Shown here: positions 1-5,862 of the stretch, one piece after another
How positions within the stretch are numbered: the first letter of the stretch is position 1
Layout of the letters: every line of letters begins with the position of its first letter
Assembly: GCA_002401495.1 (NCBI GenBank)
Contig: NVTG01000089.1
Location: 1-5,862, forward strand
Direction of reading: 5' to 3'
Length of the DNA stretch: 5,862 nucleotides
Source: Candidatus Kaiserbacteria bacterium
GTDB lineage: Bacteria; Patescibacteria; Paceibacteria; UBA9973; UBA2100
Notes under the pieces: generated by a model
Told to the model about the DNA's origin: nothing
The model's input: only the letters and a program-made list of their open reading frames with translations
Database searches by the model: none
Made by a program: the position numbers and the translations under genes

Positions 1-924
1 ATCGTTGGCGACGATCGGATCCGCATTGGCGACCGGGTTATCGCGCAGCAATTCCGCTTCGCGCAGCCCATGATCAACCGCGGCGCGTTCAGCCACCGAC
101 ATGCGCCGGCCAATCGCCGTTTCAATCGCCCCGTAACCGCCTTTAAACCCCTTGCCAATGGCCCACATGCCGCCGGTGATCGTCACACCCCCGGCGCCGG
201 CCATAGCGACGTTTTTCAACCCTTGGCTAAAGCCATGCTCCAGCCCCAGGGCGTCGCGGTAATCCTGAACGCTTTTTTGTAAAAACGCTTCCGTGCCGGC
301 ATTAATCCCGCCTTCAACGGCCATAGTACCCAAGATGCCCATGCGGGCCGGGGCGCCGACAAGCAAGCTGGCAATATTCGGGGTATCCATCATCGCACCT
401 TCCATGGTGCCGACAAAGGCGCCGACTTTGCCCCAACCGGTGGCCCGGCTGGCCACTTCGGCCGCGGTTGCTTCGGTGGCCGCGGCCTTGGCTTGAATCT
501 CGGCCATGAAAGCTTCTCTGGAATCGGGCATATCAGCAAAGGCTTCCGGATCCCCGGCGCGCATTTCATCATAGCGCTGCCAAAACTTGTTTTCCTGGGC
601 CTCTGTTGAAGACACCGCACCATACATTTCGCGGGATGATTTACCGACCAGATCATCGCGGCCCAATTCACGCATCCGTCGGTCGGTTAATTCACCAACA
701 CGCCCAACCAAAGGGTCGGCAAAAACTTCTTCGTCGGCCAAATTGGCATTAAGCCGGCTGCGCAAATTATCATAACCATCTACCAGATTATCTCTGGCAC
801 TATCAAAGTTATCGATCGCCATTTGCGCGTCTTTGTGCGCTGTGCGGTTATCAAAATAATCCGTTTCCGCATAAGCCGGCGTCATTGTCCGCAGCTGGGT
901 GAGGGACTTGCGTTTATTCCACAT
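1..924 (-). CDS. Large internal virion (ejection) protein, gp16-like, N-terminal 308 aa; C-terminus beyond the window
   Basis: The frame is open from ATG at 924-922 to the left edge (308 codons, no stop), so the gene is partial at its 3' end. The protein begins MWNKRKSLTQLRTMTPAYAE. Residues about 20-160 are charged and probably helical, with an Ala-rich helix near 141-161. Residues about 163-265 are rich in Gly, Ala and Met and only mildly hydrophobic; they include GILGTMAVEGGINAGTEAF (196-214) and NVAMAGAGGVTITGG (238-252). From memory, this 'G-rich, egGiNAG.E, LGL..GF..gl.NV..aGaGG' pattern occurs in very large virion proteins of podoviruses, which are ejected and help form the envelope-spanning DNA channel. 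Position directly after gp14- and gp15-like genes supports a gp16-type role. T7 gp16 carries a lytic transglycosylase domain at its N-terminus; I see none in these 308 residues. The start overlaps the upstream stop (TAATG), and a weak AGGGTGG (933-939) lies 8 nt upstream. The family call is moderate; the reading frame is firm. Confidence 0.75.
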   Translation of the reverse strand, partial: MWNKRKSLTQLRTMTPAYAETDYFDNRTAHKDAQMAIDNFDSARDNLVDGYDNLRSRLNANLADEEVFADPLVGRVGELTDRRMRELGRDDLVGKSSREMYGAVSSTEAQENKFWQRYDEMRAGDPEAFADMPDSREAFMAEIQAKAAATEATAAEVASRATGWGKVGAFVGTMEGAMMDTPNIASLLVGAPARMGILGTMAVEGGINAGTEAFLQKSVQDYRDALGLEHGFSQGLKNVAMAGAGGVTITGGMWAIGKGFKGGYGAIETAIGRRMSVAERAAVDHGLREAELLRDNPVANADPIVAND

Positions 925-2999
925 TAGTCAAACCACCCTGATTCTTTACGCGATAGCAGATCCGACCAAATATCTTTTAAATTAAGGGTGAAAACGTCAG
1001 TCATATCGCTATTCATCACCGGCGCGCCATTCAACATAATGGCATATTCGCCATCCCCGATGCTGACCAGCTGGGCGTCACCATCGTGCAAATAGTCAAC
1101 GTCAAAATCGCCGGTGGTCAACATGGCACCGGCCAGATCCTCATTGGTCAAAAGCTCCATAGCGTCTTCAAAATCACTTTCACTCATGCCGGGCAGGGGC
1201 GGGATAATCACCTGATCGTTAAATTCAACAGCGCCGCCGGTCACTTCTTGGATGGCGCGGGTTAAACGATCTTCCTTGGCGTCGTCGCCATCAAAGTCGC
1301 CCGAATTATCGCCGGCCAATTGGGTGTCATGGACATAATGGCCAATGATCGCGTCGCGCATGTTGGTTTGCAGTTCTGCATCGATGTAATAAGGCGCAAT
1401 CGCCTTTTCGACTGCCGCTTTGAAATATTTATCCTTGGGCGTCAAATCCTTGCGCCGCTCGTTAAACAGGCCCGACATAACGCGCCGGCCCACATCATTC
1501 CTGGCCGTACCCATCAACCTGGCGGCAACGCCGGCACCTTTAGGCAATCCGGAGCGGTCCAGGTCGCGCATATAATATTCAAACTTATCGCCGTAGATTT
1601 CCTGACGCTCGACCAGATAATCCCATTTTTCGGCCGGGTCCAGTTTGTTAAAACCATCGACCTCGGCGCCCGCCTGGCCATTGGTCAACAGCCTGATTTC
1701 ATCACCTTCAACGCCGCGGTTACTCTGTTCTTCGATGATATAATCCAGCTTGTCGCCAAATTCACTTTCAGCGTTGCTTTCATCGGCGCCATCGATGCCG
1801 GATGCGTAGCGATCGCGCTCGACCCTGGCATCGACATTTTTTAAAATGCTGGCCACCGGGTCACGCTGAAAATCATTGGCGGCGCGGTAATATTGATCAC
1901 GCGCCTGCTCCCAATCGGCTGCATCATCGGCGAAAGTATCGCCGGCGACATACAGCGGATTGTTTGATTGCGGTTTGGCATCGCGCAAAGCTTGTTCGGC
2001 CTCACGCGGCGCCATGGTTTTTAGATTCTCGACAAAGCCATAAACATGGGTAGCGCGGACAACTGCATCTTCAAAAATACCGGCCTGTTCGGCCCCGCCC
2101 AATTGCGCCACCTGATCAAAAACGCTGTCGTCATAGGGTTCGCCTCGCATCGCTCTGGCAATGGTGTTTGTTTGAATGCGCTTGACGGTGCCTGAATTCT
2201 CCTGGCGAAGCGTCGCCTTTTCCGACTTGATGCTATTGCGCAAACTGGTCGTTACTTCCGGCGTCAGCATGTCTTTATAGGCTGGATCATCGAGCAATTG
2301 CTCTGCCTGATCCAACTTTCTGGTGCGCACAAACCCGCGGACGGCATTTTTCACCAGACTGGCTTGGCCGGTGCGGGTCATATTGTCCAGATTGCGCTTG
2401 CCCAAGCCGTCGAAGTCGCCCATTTCTTCCATCAGCTGGTCTAAGTACCCGGCCAGGCTGTCCGGGTCATTAACCACGGCGACGCCCTTGCGGTTGATCA
2501 TCTGCTTGGCGTTATCGATCGCCTTGTTGGTCACAGCGACGCGCGCATGGTCCTGGGCGCGGCCGACCCAATTGCCGATCGATCTGTTTAAACGATCGCT
2601 GCCCCGCGTCTGAATTTCTGCCGACGGCAACATGCCGCCTTCCGGGCCCATTTCTGGCAGCCCCAAAACATCTTCGCGTAGACTTTCCGCATAGCGGTTT
2701 AAGCCCTCGACAAAACCAGGCGCGGTCGGGTCGGTTTCGCTCAACAGGCGGTTATATTCTTCGCCCATTTTAACGTCAAAATTCTTCGTGGCCTCGGATA
2801 AATAGGCACTATCGACGGTTTTTTGTTCCTTGATGCGGTTGCGTTCCAGGGCCAATGCAGCGCCGGCGGCTACTTTTTGCAGGCCGCGCCCCAGGCCAAC
2901 GTCGGCCCTAATCTGCGGGTTGATGCTGGCCGCCTGTTGATCGATGGTGCCCGGCAATGCAGCCCGTTGATGATTAACCCCTAATAATGTTGATGCCAT
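924..2999 (-). CDS. Internal virion protein, gp15-like (691 aa)
   Basis: This is a 691-aa, acidic, mostly helical, soluble-looking protein with no signal peptide or clear membrane span. Residues about 30-85 (GLGRGLQKVAAGAALALERN and what follows) form an Ala/Gly helix leading into a charged helical region, as is typical at the start of podoviral internal core proteins. The C-terminal module (about 586-676) has VTGGAVEFND, then IIPPLPGMSESDFEDAME, LTNEDL and LVSIGDGEYAIMLNGAPV. I recognise this GG..e[FY]N / PP.PGM / LT..DL / GdG.Y order from gp15-like large structural proteins of podoviruses, some of which also carry transglycosylase domains; none is visible here. In T7, gp15 forms part of the core stack and is ejected into the periplasm. 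I chose ATG 2999 because GGAGG (3005-3009) sits 5 nt upstream and the upstream gene stops 2 nt before it. A GTG at 3053 would add 18 residues rich in Arg and His and overlap the upstream gene by 53 nt, which is less likely. The stop TAA (926-924) overlaps the next ATG. Confidence 0.8.
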   Translation of the reverse strand: MASTLLGVNHQRAALPGTIDQQAASINPQIRADVGLGRGLQKVAAGAALALERNRIKEQKTVDSAYLSEATKNFDVKMGEEYNRLLSETDPTAPGFVEGLNRYAESLREDVLGLPEMGPEGGMLPSAEIQTRGSDRLNRSIGNWVGRAQDHARVAVTNKAIDNAKQMINRKGVAVVNDPDSLAGYLDQLMEEMGDFDGLGKRNLDNMTRTGQASLVKNAVRGFVRTRKLDQAEQLLDDPAYKDMLTPEVTTSLRNSIKSEKATLRQENSGTVKRIQTNTIARAMRGEPYDDSVFDQVAQLGGAEQAGIFEDAVVRATHVYGFVENLKTMAPREAEQALRDAKPQSNNPLYVAGDTFADDAADWEQARDQYYRAANDFQRDPVASILKNVDARVERDRYASGIDGADESNAESEFGDKLDYIIEEQSNRGVEGDEIRLLTNGQAGAEVDGFNKLDPAEKWDYLVERQEIYGDKFEYYMRDLDRSGLPKGAGVAARLMGTARNDVGRRVMSGLFNERRKDLTPKDKYFKAAVEKAIAPYYIDAELQTNMRDAIIGHYVHDTQLAGDNSGDFDGDDAKEDRLTRAIQEVTGGAVEFNDQVIIPPLPGMSESDFEDAMELLTNEDLAGAMLTTGDFDVDYLHDGDAQLVSIGDGEYAIMLNGAPVMNSDMTDVFTLNLKDIWSDLLSRKESGWFD

Positions 3000-3000
3000 A

Positions 3001-3477
3001 TTAACCTCCAAACCCGCTGCCAAAGGCCGTCGATGTTGCCGACGCCGCCCCACTAATTAAGGTCCCTGTCGCCTGCGCATCGGCATTGCTTTTGGCGACC
3101 GCGCCCTCATATCGCTGCCCGACCGCCTTGGCTTTTAAAATATCGCTATTGACTTCACCCGACCATTCAACCGCTAACGCGTCCAACTCCAATTGCTGCA
3201 CATCATCAAACATCACGTCCATCGGCGTGCCGACGGCCTGCAAGCCACTGGCGCCAATATTGACCTGGGCCTGGGCAAGCGCGAGGCGGTTTTTCCGACG
3301 CACCCGGACGGCTTCATATTTGGCTTTGTCTTCTTCAACCTTGGCCTGATTATCGGTCAATTGGGCGTTATAATTGGCCACCTTTTGCGCTGATTTGCCG
3401 GCTTGTTTTTGCGCCCTGGCCTCCATCATCGACCCGACCATCGATATGGCCGCGACCGCAATCATTGGATTACACAT
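3001..3477 (-). CDS. Internal virion protein, gp14-like (158 aa)
   Basis: The small protein begins MCNPMIAVAAISMVGSMMEA, a short hydrophobic or amphipathic helix (about 4-18). A long charged Ala/Gln/Lys coiled-coil-like stretch follows (about 19-70, with RVRRKNRLALAQAQ at 58-71). Next come the hallmark GASGLQAVGTPMDVMFDD (75-92), LELDALAVEW (96-105) and GQRYEGAVAKSNADAQ (120-135), then a Gly/Ala/Ser-rich tail (136-158). The order Met-Cys-[ND]-Pro start, coiled coil, 'aSGl....GtpmDv..d', 'lE.DAl' and late '.R.eg' is that of podoviral internal virion protein B (T7 gp14 type). That protein sits in the head core and is ejected to the host outer membrane at infection. Its length is slightly below the ~196 aa of T7 gp14. 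It lies between the nozzle and gp15-like genes, where this family is expected. A strong ribosome binding site (AAGGAAGG, 3484-3491) lies 6 nt before the ATG. The TAA stop (3003-3001) is 1 nt from the next start. Confidence 0.85.
   Translation of the reverse strand: MCNPMIAVAAISMVGSMMEARAQKQAGKSAQKVANYNAQLTDNQAKVEEDKAKYEAVRVRRKNRLALAQAQVNIGASGLQAVGTPMDVMFDDVQQLELDALAVEWSGEVNSDILKAKAVGQRYEGAVAKSNADAQATGTLISGAASATSTAFGSGFGG
3005..3009 (-). promoter_or_regulatory. Shine-Dalgarno GGAGG that fixes the gp15-like start
   Basis: On the minus strand GGAGG is followed by TTAAT (5 nt) and then ATG at 2999-2997. It overlaps the last codons and stop of the gp14-like gene. This near-consensus site supports ATG 2999 over the upstream in-frame GTG at 3053. 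Confidence 0.8.
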
Positions 3478-3483
3478 TTCAGG

Positions 3484-3491
3484 CCTTCCTT
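3484..3491 (-). promoter_or_regulatory. Shine-Dalgarno AAGGAAGG for the gp14-like gene
   Basis: AAGGAAGG on the minus strand ends 6 nt before ATG 3477-3475 and overlaps the TAA stop of the nozzle gene (3492-3490). It is the main content of the 12-nt intergenic gap. It supports strong independent initiation on the gp14-like gene and confirms the start with Met-Cys-Asn-Pro. Confidence 0.75.
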
Positions 3492-5544
3492 AATCCGGGT
3501 TGGAGGTAAATTTAGGGGTGATCGACAAGACGTTTAGCGGTAACGGATCCTCGGTGCCAAAGCGCACCCGGCCGTCGTCCGTAAAACCACCCTCATGGGT
3601 CAATTCAATTGATCCGCTATAAAGCGGTTCACTGGCGCCAATCGGGTAACTGGTTAAATTGGTTTTAAAAGACTTAACTTCATCGGACGGCATCAGGATC
3701 CCGCCGCCAAGGCTGTTCAGCAATTTCAAAATAACCCGCTTGATCCGTTTCTTTTCACCCGACTTAACCTTGCTGTCCAAAATCTGGCCAGGCACACCCA
3801 GCGTTTCGCCTTCGGTCCAATAGGGCAGGCCAACCAAAATATCAGTGGCCGGCGCTTGCAGGGTGATCGATCCACCGGAGACGGGTTGATCCACCTGGAC
3901 CTCGCCGTCAGCGACGATCTTGACGCGCAGGCCTTCCAGCCAATTCAGATTATCCAGCGTGGCTATGGCCGGGCCTTGGTATCTGGTGAATAGATCGGCA
4001 AATGCCATGCCCAATTTGTCGTTTTTATCGGCCGGTTCAAAAAATTCAGCCAGGCGCACCATAGCGCCCTGTTTAATATCGTTGGCCGTCCAGGTGGCCG
4101 TTGCCCAAAGCCTGGTTTCCGTTTGGCCTGGCGCGCAGCAAATACCATGGATTTTAAAATCTGTGACACCCAAACCATTCACATCGATACCCACCGTGGC
4201 CCGCGCCCAGGCGGCGACCTTTTGATCGGGAATATAGGTGAAGGACCGCAATTGGCCAGATTGCATTAACACCCAAATGATCGAGTGCGGATCCGACTGA
4301 TAGGCGATCTGTTTAATCCCGCCTCTGGTCAGATGTTCCGACAGCTGGCTCAATTCCTTGGCGATGCGGGTGTCTCTGGTTAAATCAAAACTCAAACTAA
4401 ACAAACGCTTGAAATACCGGCCGATGAAAACCAAGGCGCCGCCGCCGACTTCAACCTGCTGTATAGGCGCCGCCGGCACGCCATCTTGGATTGCCTGCTG
4501 GGCATTGGTCGGCGTCATAGGGTCGCCATTGGCACCACCGATGGCGCGGATACTGGACCCGGTGCCCATGATTAATTGCTTCATTTCATGCAGCCATTTG
4601 ATTGGGCTGATTTTTTGCGCCTGAATGTAAAAACTAACCGCATCATCGGCGACGGATTCACCCGTATTAACGCCGGCATCATCTTCGGCACTTGGGGCAA
4701 AATTAACAAAGTCATTGGTGACCGATGAATGCTTGGCCTGAAAGCTGCTTAACGACAACCGGCTTTCATAAAAGCCAACCGCGTCGGCATAACCATCGAC
4801 GCCGCCAAAAGCCCCCATGCGCCATTGATCGCTGTCTGTATTGATCGACCCTTTGAAATCTCGTTTGGTGGTCACCACCACATGGGTGGCGTCAGTCCAG
4901 CCGGTAATCTCACACCAGGACCATTCGCCGGAAAAGCGCAGGCGCATCACCCGGCCGATATCGCCGACCAACCAGGTATCCTTGCTGGCGGTCAAATTAA
5001 CACCGCTGCCAGACAACGCATCGGCTTGGATGGTATGGCCTAAATCCAGATTTTCCGACTTGTAGGGCCCATCGATCATAACGACTGCCTCAAACCGCCA
5101 ATCGTCATGGCCATAACGCGACAGCTTATGCAGCGGCACATCATGGTGGACCATAAAAATCACATCGCCCGACTGCACATATTGAATGTCAAAGACCTGA
5201 TCGATGCTATAAGGGGATACCTGTTCGTAGGGTAAATCGTCCTTAATCACCTGGCCGGAATATGTCCAGACGCGCAGATATAAATGCCCAGCTTCCAGGG
5301 CATAGCTTTGGGTGTGATCTTGGGAAAATTCAAACTCGAACACATTGGGCGGGTTATCCGGATCCTTGATCGGGTTGATATATTCCATCCCCGCCCGGCG
5401 ACACATGCCGCCCTGGGGCCAGCTGATAAAATTATTTTGGGTTTTAAGGCCGGCGTGCCAAATCTCCACGTCGTCGCGATCGTGCAGCCGCGGGCTGATT
5501 TCGCCGGCACTGGCCGATACCTGGTTATAACGCTGGCCGCCCAT
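3490..5544 (-). CDS. Podoviral tail-nozzle / tail tubular protein B-like structural protein (684 aa)
   Basis: The 684-aa protein has the N-terminal signature of the podoviral nozzle or 'stub' family: SAGEISPRLHDRDDVEIWHA at about 12-31, then GLKTQNNFISWPQGGMCRRAGMEYI split across 32-56 (family form: G.lspr...r.D...y..Gl....Nf...p.Gg...R.G...i). Other expected blocks follow in order: FEFSQDHTQSYALEAGHLYL (71-90), PYSIDQVFDIQYVQSGDVIF (111-130) with MVHHDVPLHKLSRYG (131-145), VGFYESRLSLSSFQ (256-269), INWM-like IKWLHEMKQLIMGT (315-328), the MTPTNAQQAIQDG block (343-355) and HSIIWVLMQSGQLRSFTYIP (420-439). These repeated short beta-rich blocks fit a beta-propeller platform. In T7, gp12 is a hexameric nozzle at the bottom of the tail tube, attached to the gp11 adaptor and holding the fibres. 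The protein is somewhat shorter than T7 gp12 (about 794 aa). Its ATG overlaps the upstream stop as TAATG, with only a distant GAGG (5555-5558), so translation may be coupled. It is followed by the gp14-like gene after 12 nt. Confidence 0.85.
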   Translation of the reverse strand: MGGQRYNQVSASAGEISPRLHDRDDVEIWHAGLKTQNNFISWPQGGMCRRAGMEYINPIKDPDNPPNVFEFEFSQDHTQSYALEAGHLYLRVWTYSGQVIKDDLPYEQVSPYSIDQVFDIQYVQSGDVIFMVHHDVPLHKLSRYGHDDWRFEAVVMIDGPYKSENLDLGHTIQADALSGSGVNLTASKDTWLVGDIGRVMRLRFSGEWSWCEITGWTDATHVVVTTKRDFKGSINTDSDQWRMGAFGGVDGYADAVGFYESRLSLSSFQAKHSSVTNDFVNFAPSAEDDAGVNTGESVADDAVSFYIQAQKISPIKWLHEMKQLIMGTGSSIRAIGGANGDPMTPTNAQQAIQDGVPAAPIQQVEVGGGALVFIGRYFKRLFSLSFDLTRDTRIAKELSQLSEHLTRGGIKQIAYQSDPHSIIWVLMQSGQLRSFTYIPDQKVAAWARATVGIDVNGLGVTDFKIHGICCAPGQTETRLWATATWTANDIKQGAMVRLAEFFEPADKNDKLGMAFADLFTRYQGPAIATLDNLNWLEGLRVKIVADGEVQVDQPVSGGSITLQAPATDILVGLPYWTEGETLGVPGQILDSKVKSGEKKRIKRVILKLLNSLGGGILMPSDEVKSFKTNLTSYPIGASEPLYSGSIELTHEGGFTDDGRVRFGTEDPLPLNVLSITPKFTSNPD

Positions 5545-5678
5545 TAGCGGGACGCCTCAAACATATCTTCGACAACCTCGATCGGGCCGTCGTTAAGGCC
5601 ATCTTGCCTTGTCGCGGTTTTAATCAAATCACTGAATAGGCTTACTGCGCTCTGGCGGGTTTTCTCATTGGCGCCAAG
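5544..5678 (-). other. Phage-derived 3' end of the gene upstream of the nozzle (possible tail-adaptor C-terminus)
   Basis: These 44 codons plus the stop carry the phage-like half of the chimeric ORF. The encoded tail has an amphipathic helix (about QSAVSLFSDLIKTATRQ) and an acidic end (EVVEDMFEASR). It has no membrane segment. Codons include GCA, GTA, CTA, AGT, ATT, ACA and AGG, a more AT-tolerant mix than the transporter half. The stop codon TAA (5546-5544) shares its last A with the nozzle ATG, the same coupling as between the gp15-like and gp16-like genes, so this piece belongs with the phage operon. A free-standing 45-aa gene starting at ATG 5681 is possible, but no Shine-Dalgarno sequence precedes that codon. 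The adaptor assignment rests on synteny alone. Confidence 0.4.
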
Positions 5679-5862
5679 CATCTTGGCGCCGCGCATGGCC
5701 AGATGCACAAAGATCGGCATGAGCAGGACCAGCACGGGCGTATTGTTCACGCCCATCGAGAGAAGGAAAGTAACCACCAGCGAGAAGAGCAGGCCAAGCT
5801 GCAGGTTGATCTTGAACAATCGCTCGAGGAACCGCGCCGCCGGTTCGAGCGCGCCGGTCACG
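5544..5862 (-). CDS. Chimeric ORF: transporter fragment fused in frame to a phage C-terminal tail (5'-partial)
   Basis: The frame is open to the right edge. The GTG at 5861-5859 is probably an internal Val codon, so no true start is visible. Residues 1-61 (counted from that GTG) resemble a bacterial anion permease core, with TGALEPAARFLERLFKINLQ at 2-21, a membrane segment at about 20-36, and GVNNTPVLVLLMPIFVHLA at 37-55. Residues 62-105 (LGANEKTRQSAVSLFSDLIK and on to EVVEDMFEASR) are hydrophilic and helical and do not continue the permease pattern. They end in a TAA that overlaps the nozzle start. In T7-like order the gene before the nozzle is the tail adaptor gp11, so this piece may be the adaptor's C-terminus; that is inferred from position and general look only. 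By hand count, third-position GC is 52 of 61 codons in the first part and 26 of 44 in the second. A single ordinary protein of this design seems unlikely. Confidence 0.6.
   Translation of the reverse strand, partial: VTGALEPAARFLERLFKINLQLGLLFSLVVTFLLSMGVNNTPVLVLLMPIFVHLAMRGAKMLGANEKTRQSAVSLFSDLIKTATRQDGLNDGPIEVVEDMFEASR
5670..5690. repeat. 21-bp perfect inverted repeat at the transporter/phage junction
   Basis: The plus strand reads GGCGCCAAG (5670-5678), CAT (5679-5681), CTTGGCGCC (5682-5690): two 9-bp arms that are exact reverse complements around a 3-nt centre. Each arm contains the palindromic hexamer GGCGCC, so the site also holds an 8-bp direct repeat (GGCGCCAA on the minus strand, at 5690-5683 and 5675-5668). 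It lies inside an open reading frame and has no T-run, so it is not a convincing terminator. Its position exactly where protein similarity and codon use change is the reason to record it. Confidence 0.8.
5679..5862 (-). pseudogene. Fragment of an SLC13/DASS-type (TrkA-C-associated) membrane permease, truncated at both ends
   Basis: The translated fragment VTGALEPAARFLERLF (1-16), hydrophobic helix about 20-36, and SMGVNNTPVLVLLMPIFVHL (35-54) followed by AMRGAKM matches, from memory, the internal part of bacterial SLC13-family permeases. These have a '[ST]GAL' stretch, a membrane helix and an 'NNTP.[VL]...P' substrate/sodium-site motif. In that family the next residues should lead into a 'S+.L.PL.YA..lGG..T.IGTsTN' block. 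Here that block is absent and phage-like sequence starts instead. Codons are strongly GC-ending and Leu is mostly CTG/CTC, as in a chromosomal bacterial gene. The 5' part lies beyond the window. It could be a contaminating or chimeric host sequence, or a gene broken by recombination. With half the motif gone it could not work as a transporter. Confidence 0.6.

Noticed and set aside
390..671. 93-codon minus-strand ORF inside the gp16-like gene
   Set aside because: It is in a different frame from the continuous 308-codon frame on the same strand. It is Pro/Arg/Lys-rich, a common product of shifted GC-rich codons.
1320..1844. 174-codon plus-strand ORF opposite the gp15-like gene
   Set aside because: It is antisense to a well-supported gene, begins with TTG without a ribosome binding site, and its hydrophobic, Ile-rich composition is what the reverse strand of acidic coding sequence gives. 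No family pattern is visible.
3000..3053. Upstream GTG start (3053) for the gp15-like gene
   Set aside because: The added 18 residues (MGRRRQHRRPLAAGLEVN) overlap the gp14-like gene in another frame, and ATG 2999 has a near-perfect Shine-Dalgarno at ideal spacing.
3963..4178. 71-codon minus-strand ORF overlapping the nozzle gene
   Set aside because: It is a frame-shifted shadow of the nozzle coding sequence with no ribosome binding site and no recognisable pattern.
5670..5690. Inverted repeat as an intrinsic terminator
   Set aside because: It lies within an open frame, has a 3-nt loop and is not followed by a run of T on either strand.
5859..5861. GTG at the window edge as the true start of a 105-aa protein
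   Set aside because: It lies one base from the edge with no upstream sequence to judge. The residues after it match an internal part of a transporter, so it is most likely a Val codon.

Overview
The window is a stretch of a tailed-phage (podovirus) or prophage genome. Every credible gene lies on the minus strand, so transcription runs from high to low coordinates. Four long genes and one truncated ORF are packed with almost no intergenic DNA. Products and order match the tail-nozzle plus internal-core (ejection) block of T7-like and related podoviruses: nozzle (gp12-like), small internal virion protein (gp14-like), medium internal virion protein (gp15-like), then the start of a large internal virion protein (gp16-like) that runs off the left edge. 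Assignments come from recognising sequence patterns and from synteny. No database search was run.

Layout, in transcription order. 5862-5544: an ORF open at the right edge. Its first ~61 residues look like the middle of a bacterial SLC13/DASS-type membrane transporter, and its last ~44 residues look like the C-terminal tail of a phage protein. The two parts meet at a 21-bp inverted repeat (5670-5690). 5544-3490: tail-nozzle-like protein of 684 aa. 3477-3001: gp14-like protein of 158 aa. 2999-924: gp15-like protein of 691 aa. 924-1: gp16-like protein, first 308 aa only. This last reading frame is open from its ATG at 924 to the window edge with no stop.

Together the genes would build the lower tail tube and the proteins stored inside the capsid and ejected into the host envelope to carry the DNA across. 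Spacing is tight: two TAATG stop/start overlaps (5544 and 924), a 12-nt gap (3478-3489) and a 1-nt gap (3000). This points to one polycistronic late mRNA. I see no promoter, terminator, tRNA, CRISPR array, IS element or attachment site.

The host cannot be fixed from the sequence. Moderate GC, frequent GCCGGC-type words and large-protein patterns like those in phages of Alphaproteobacteria suggest a proteobacterial, perhaps alphaproteobacterial, host. The main anomaly is the transporter/phage chimera at the right end. It may be an assembly or amplification chimera, or a real illegitimate recombination junction.
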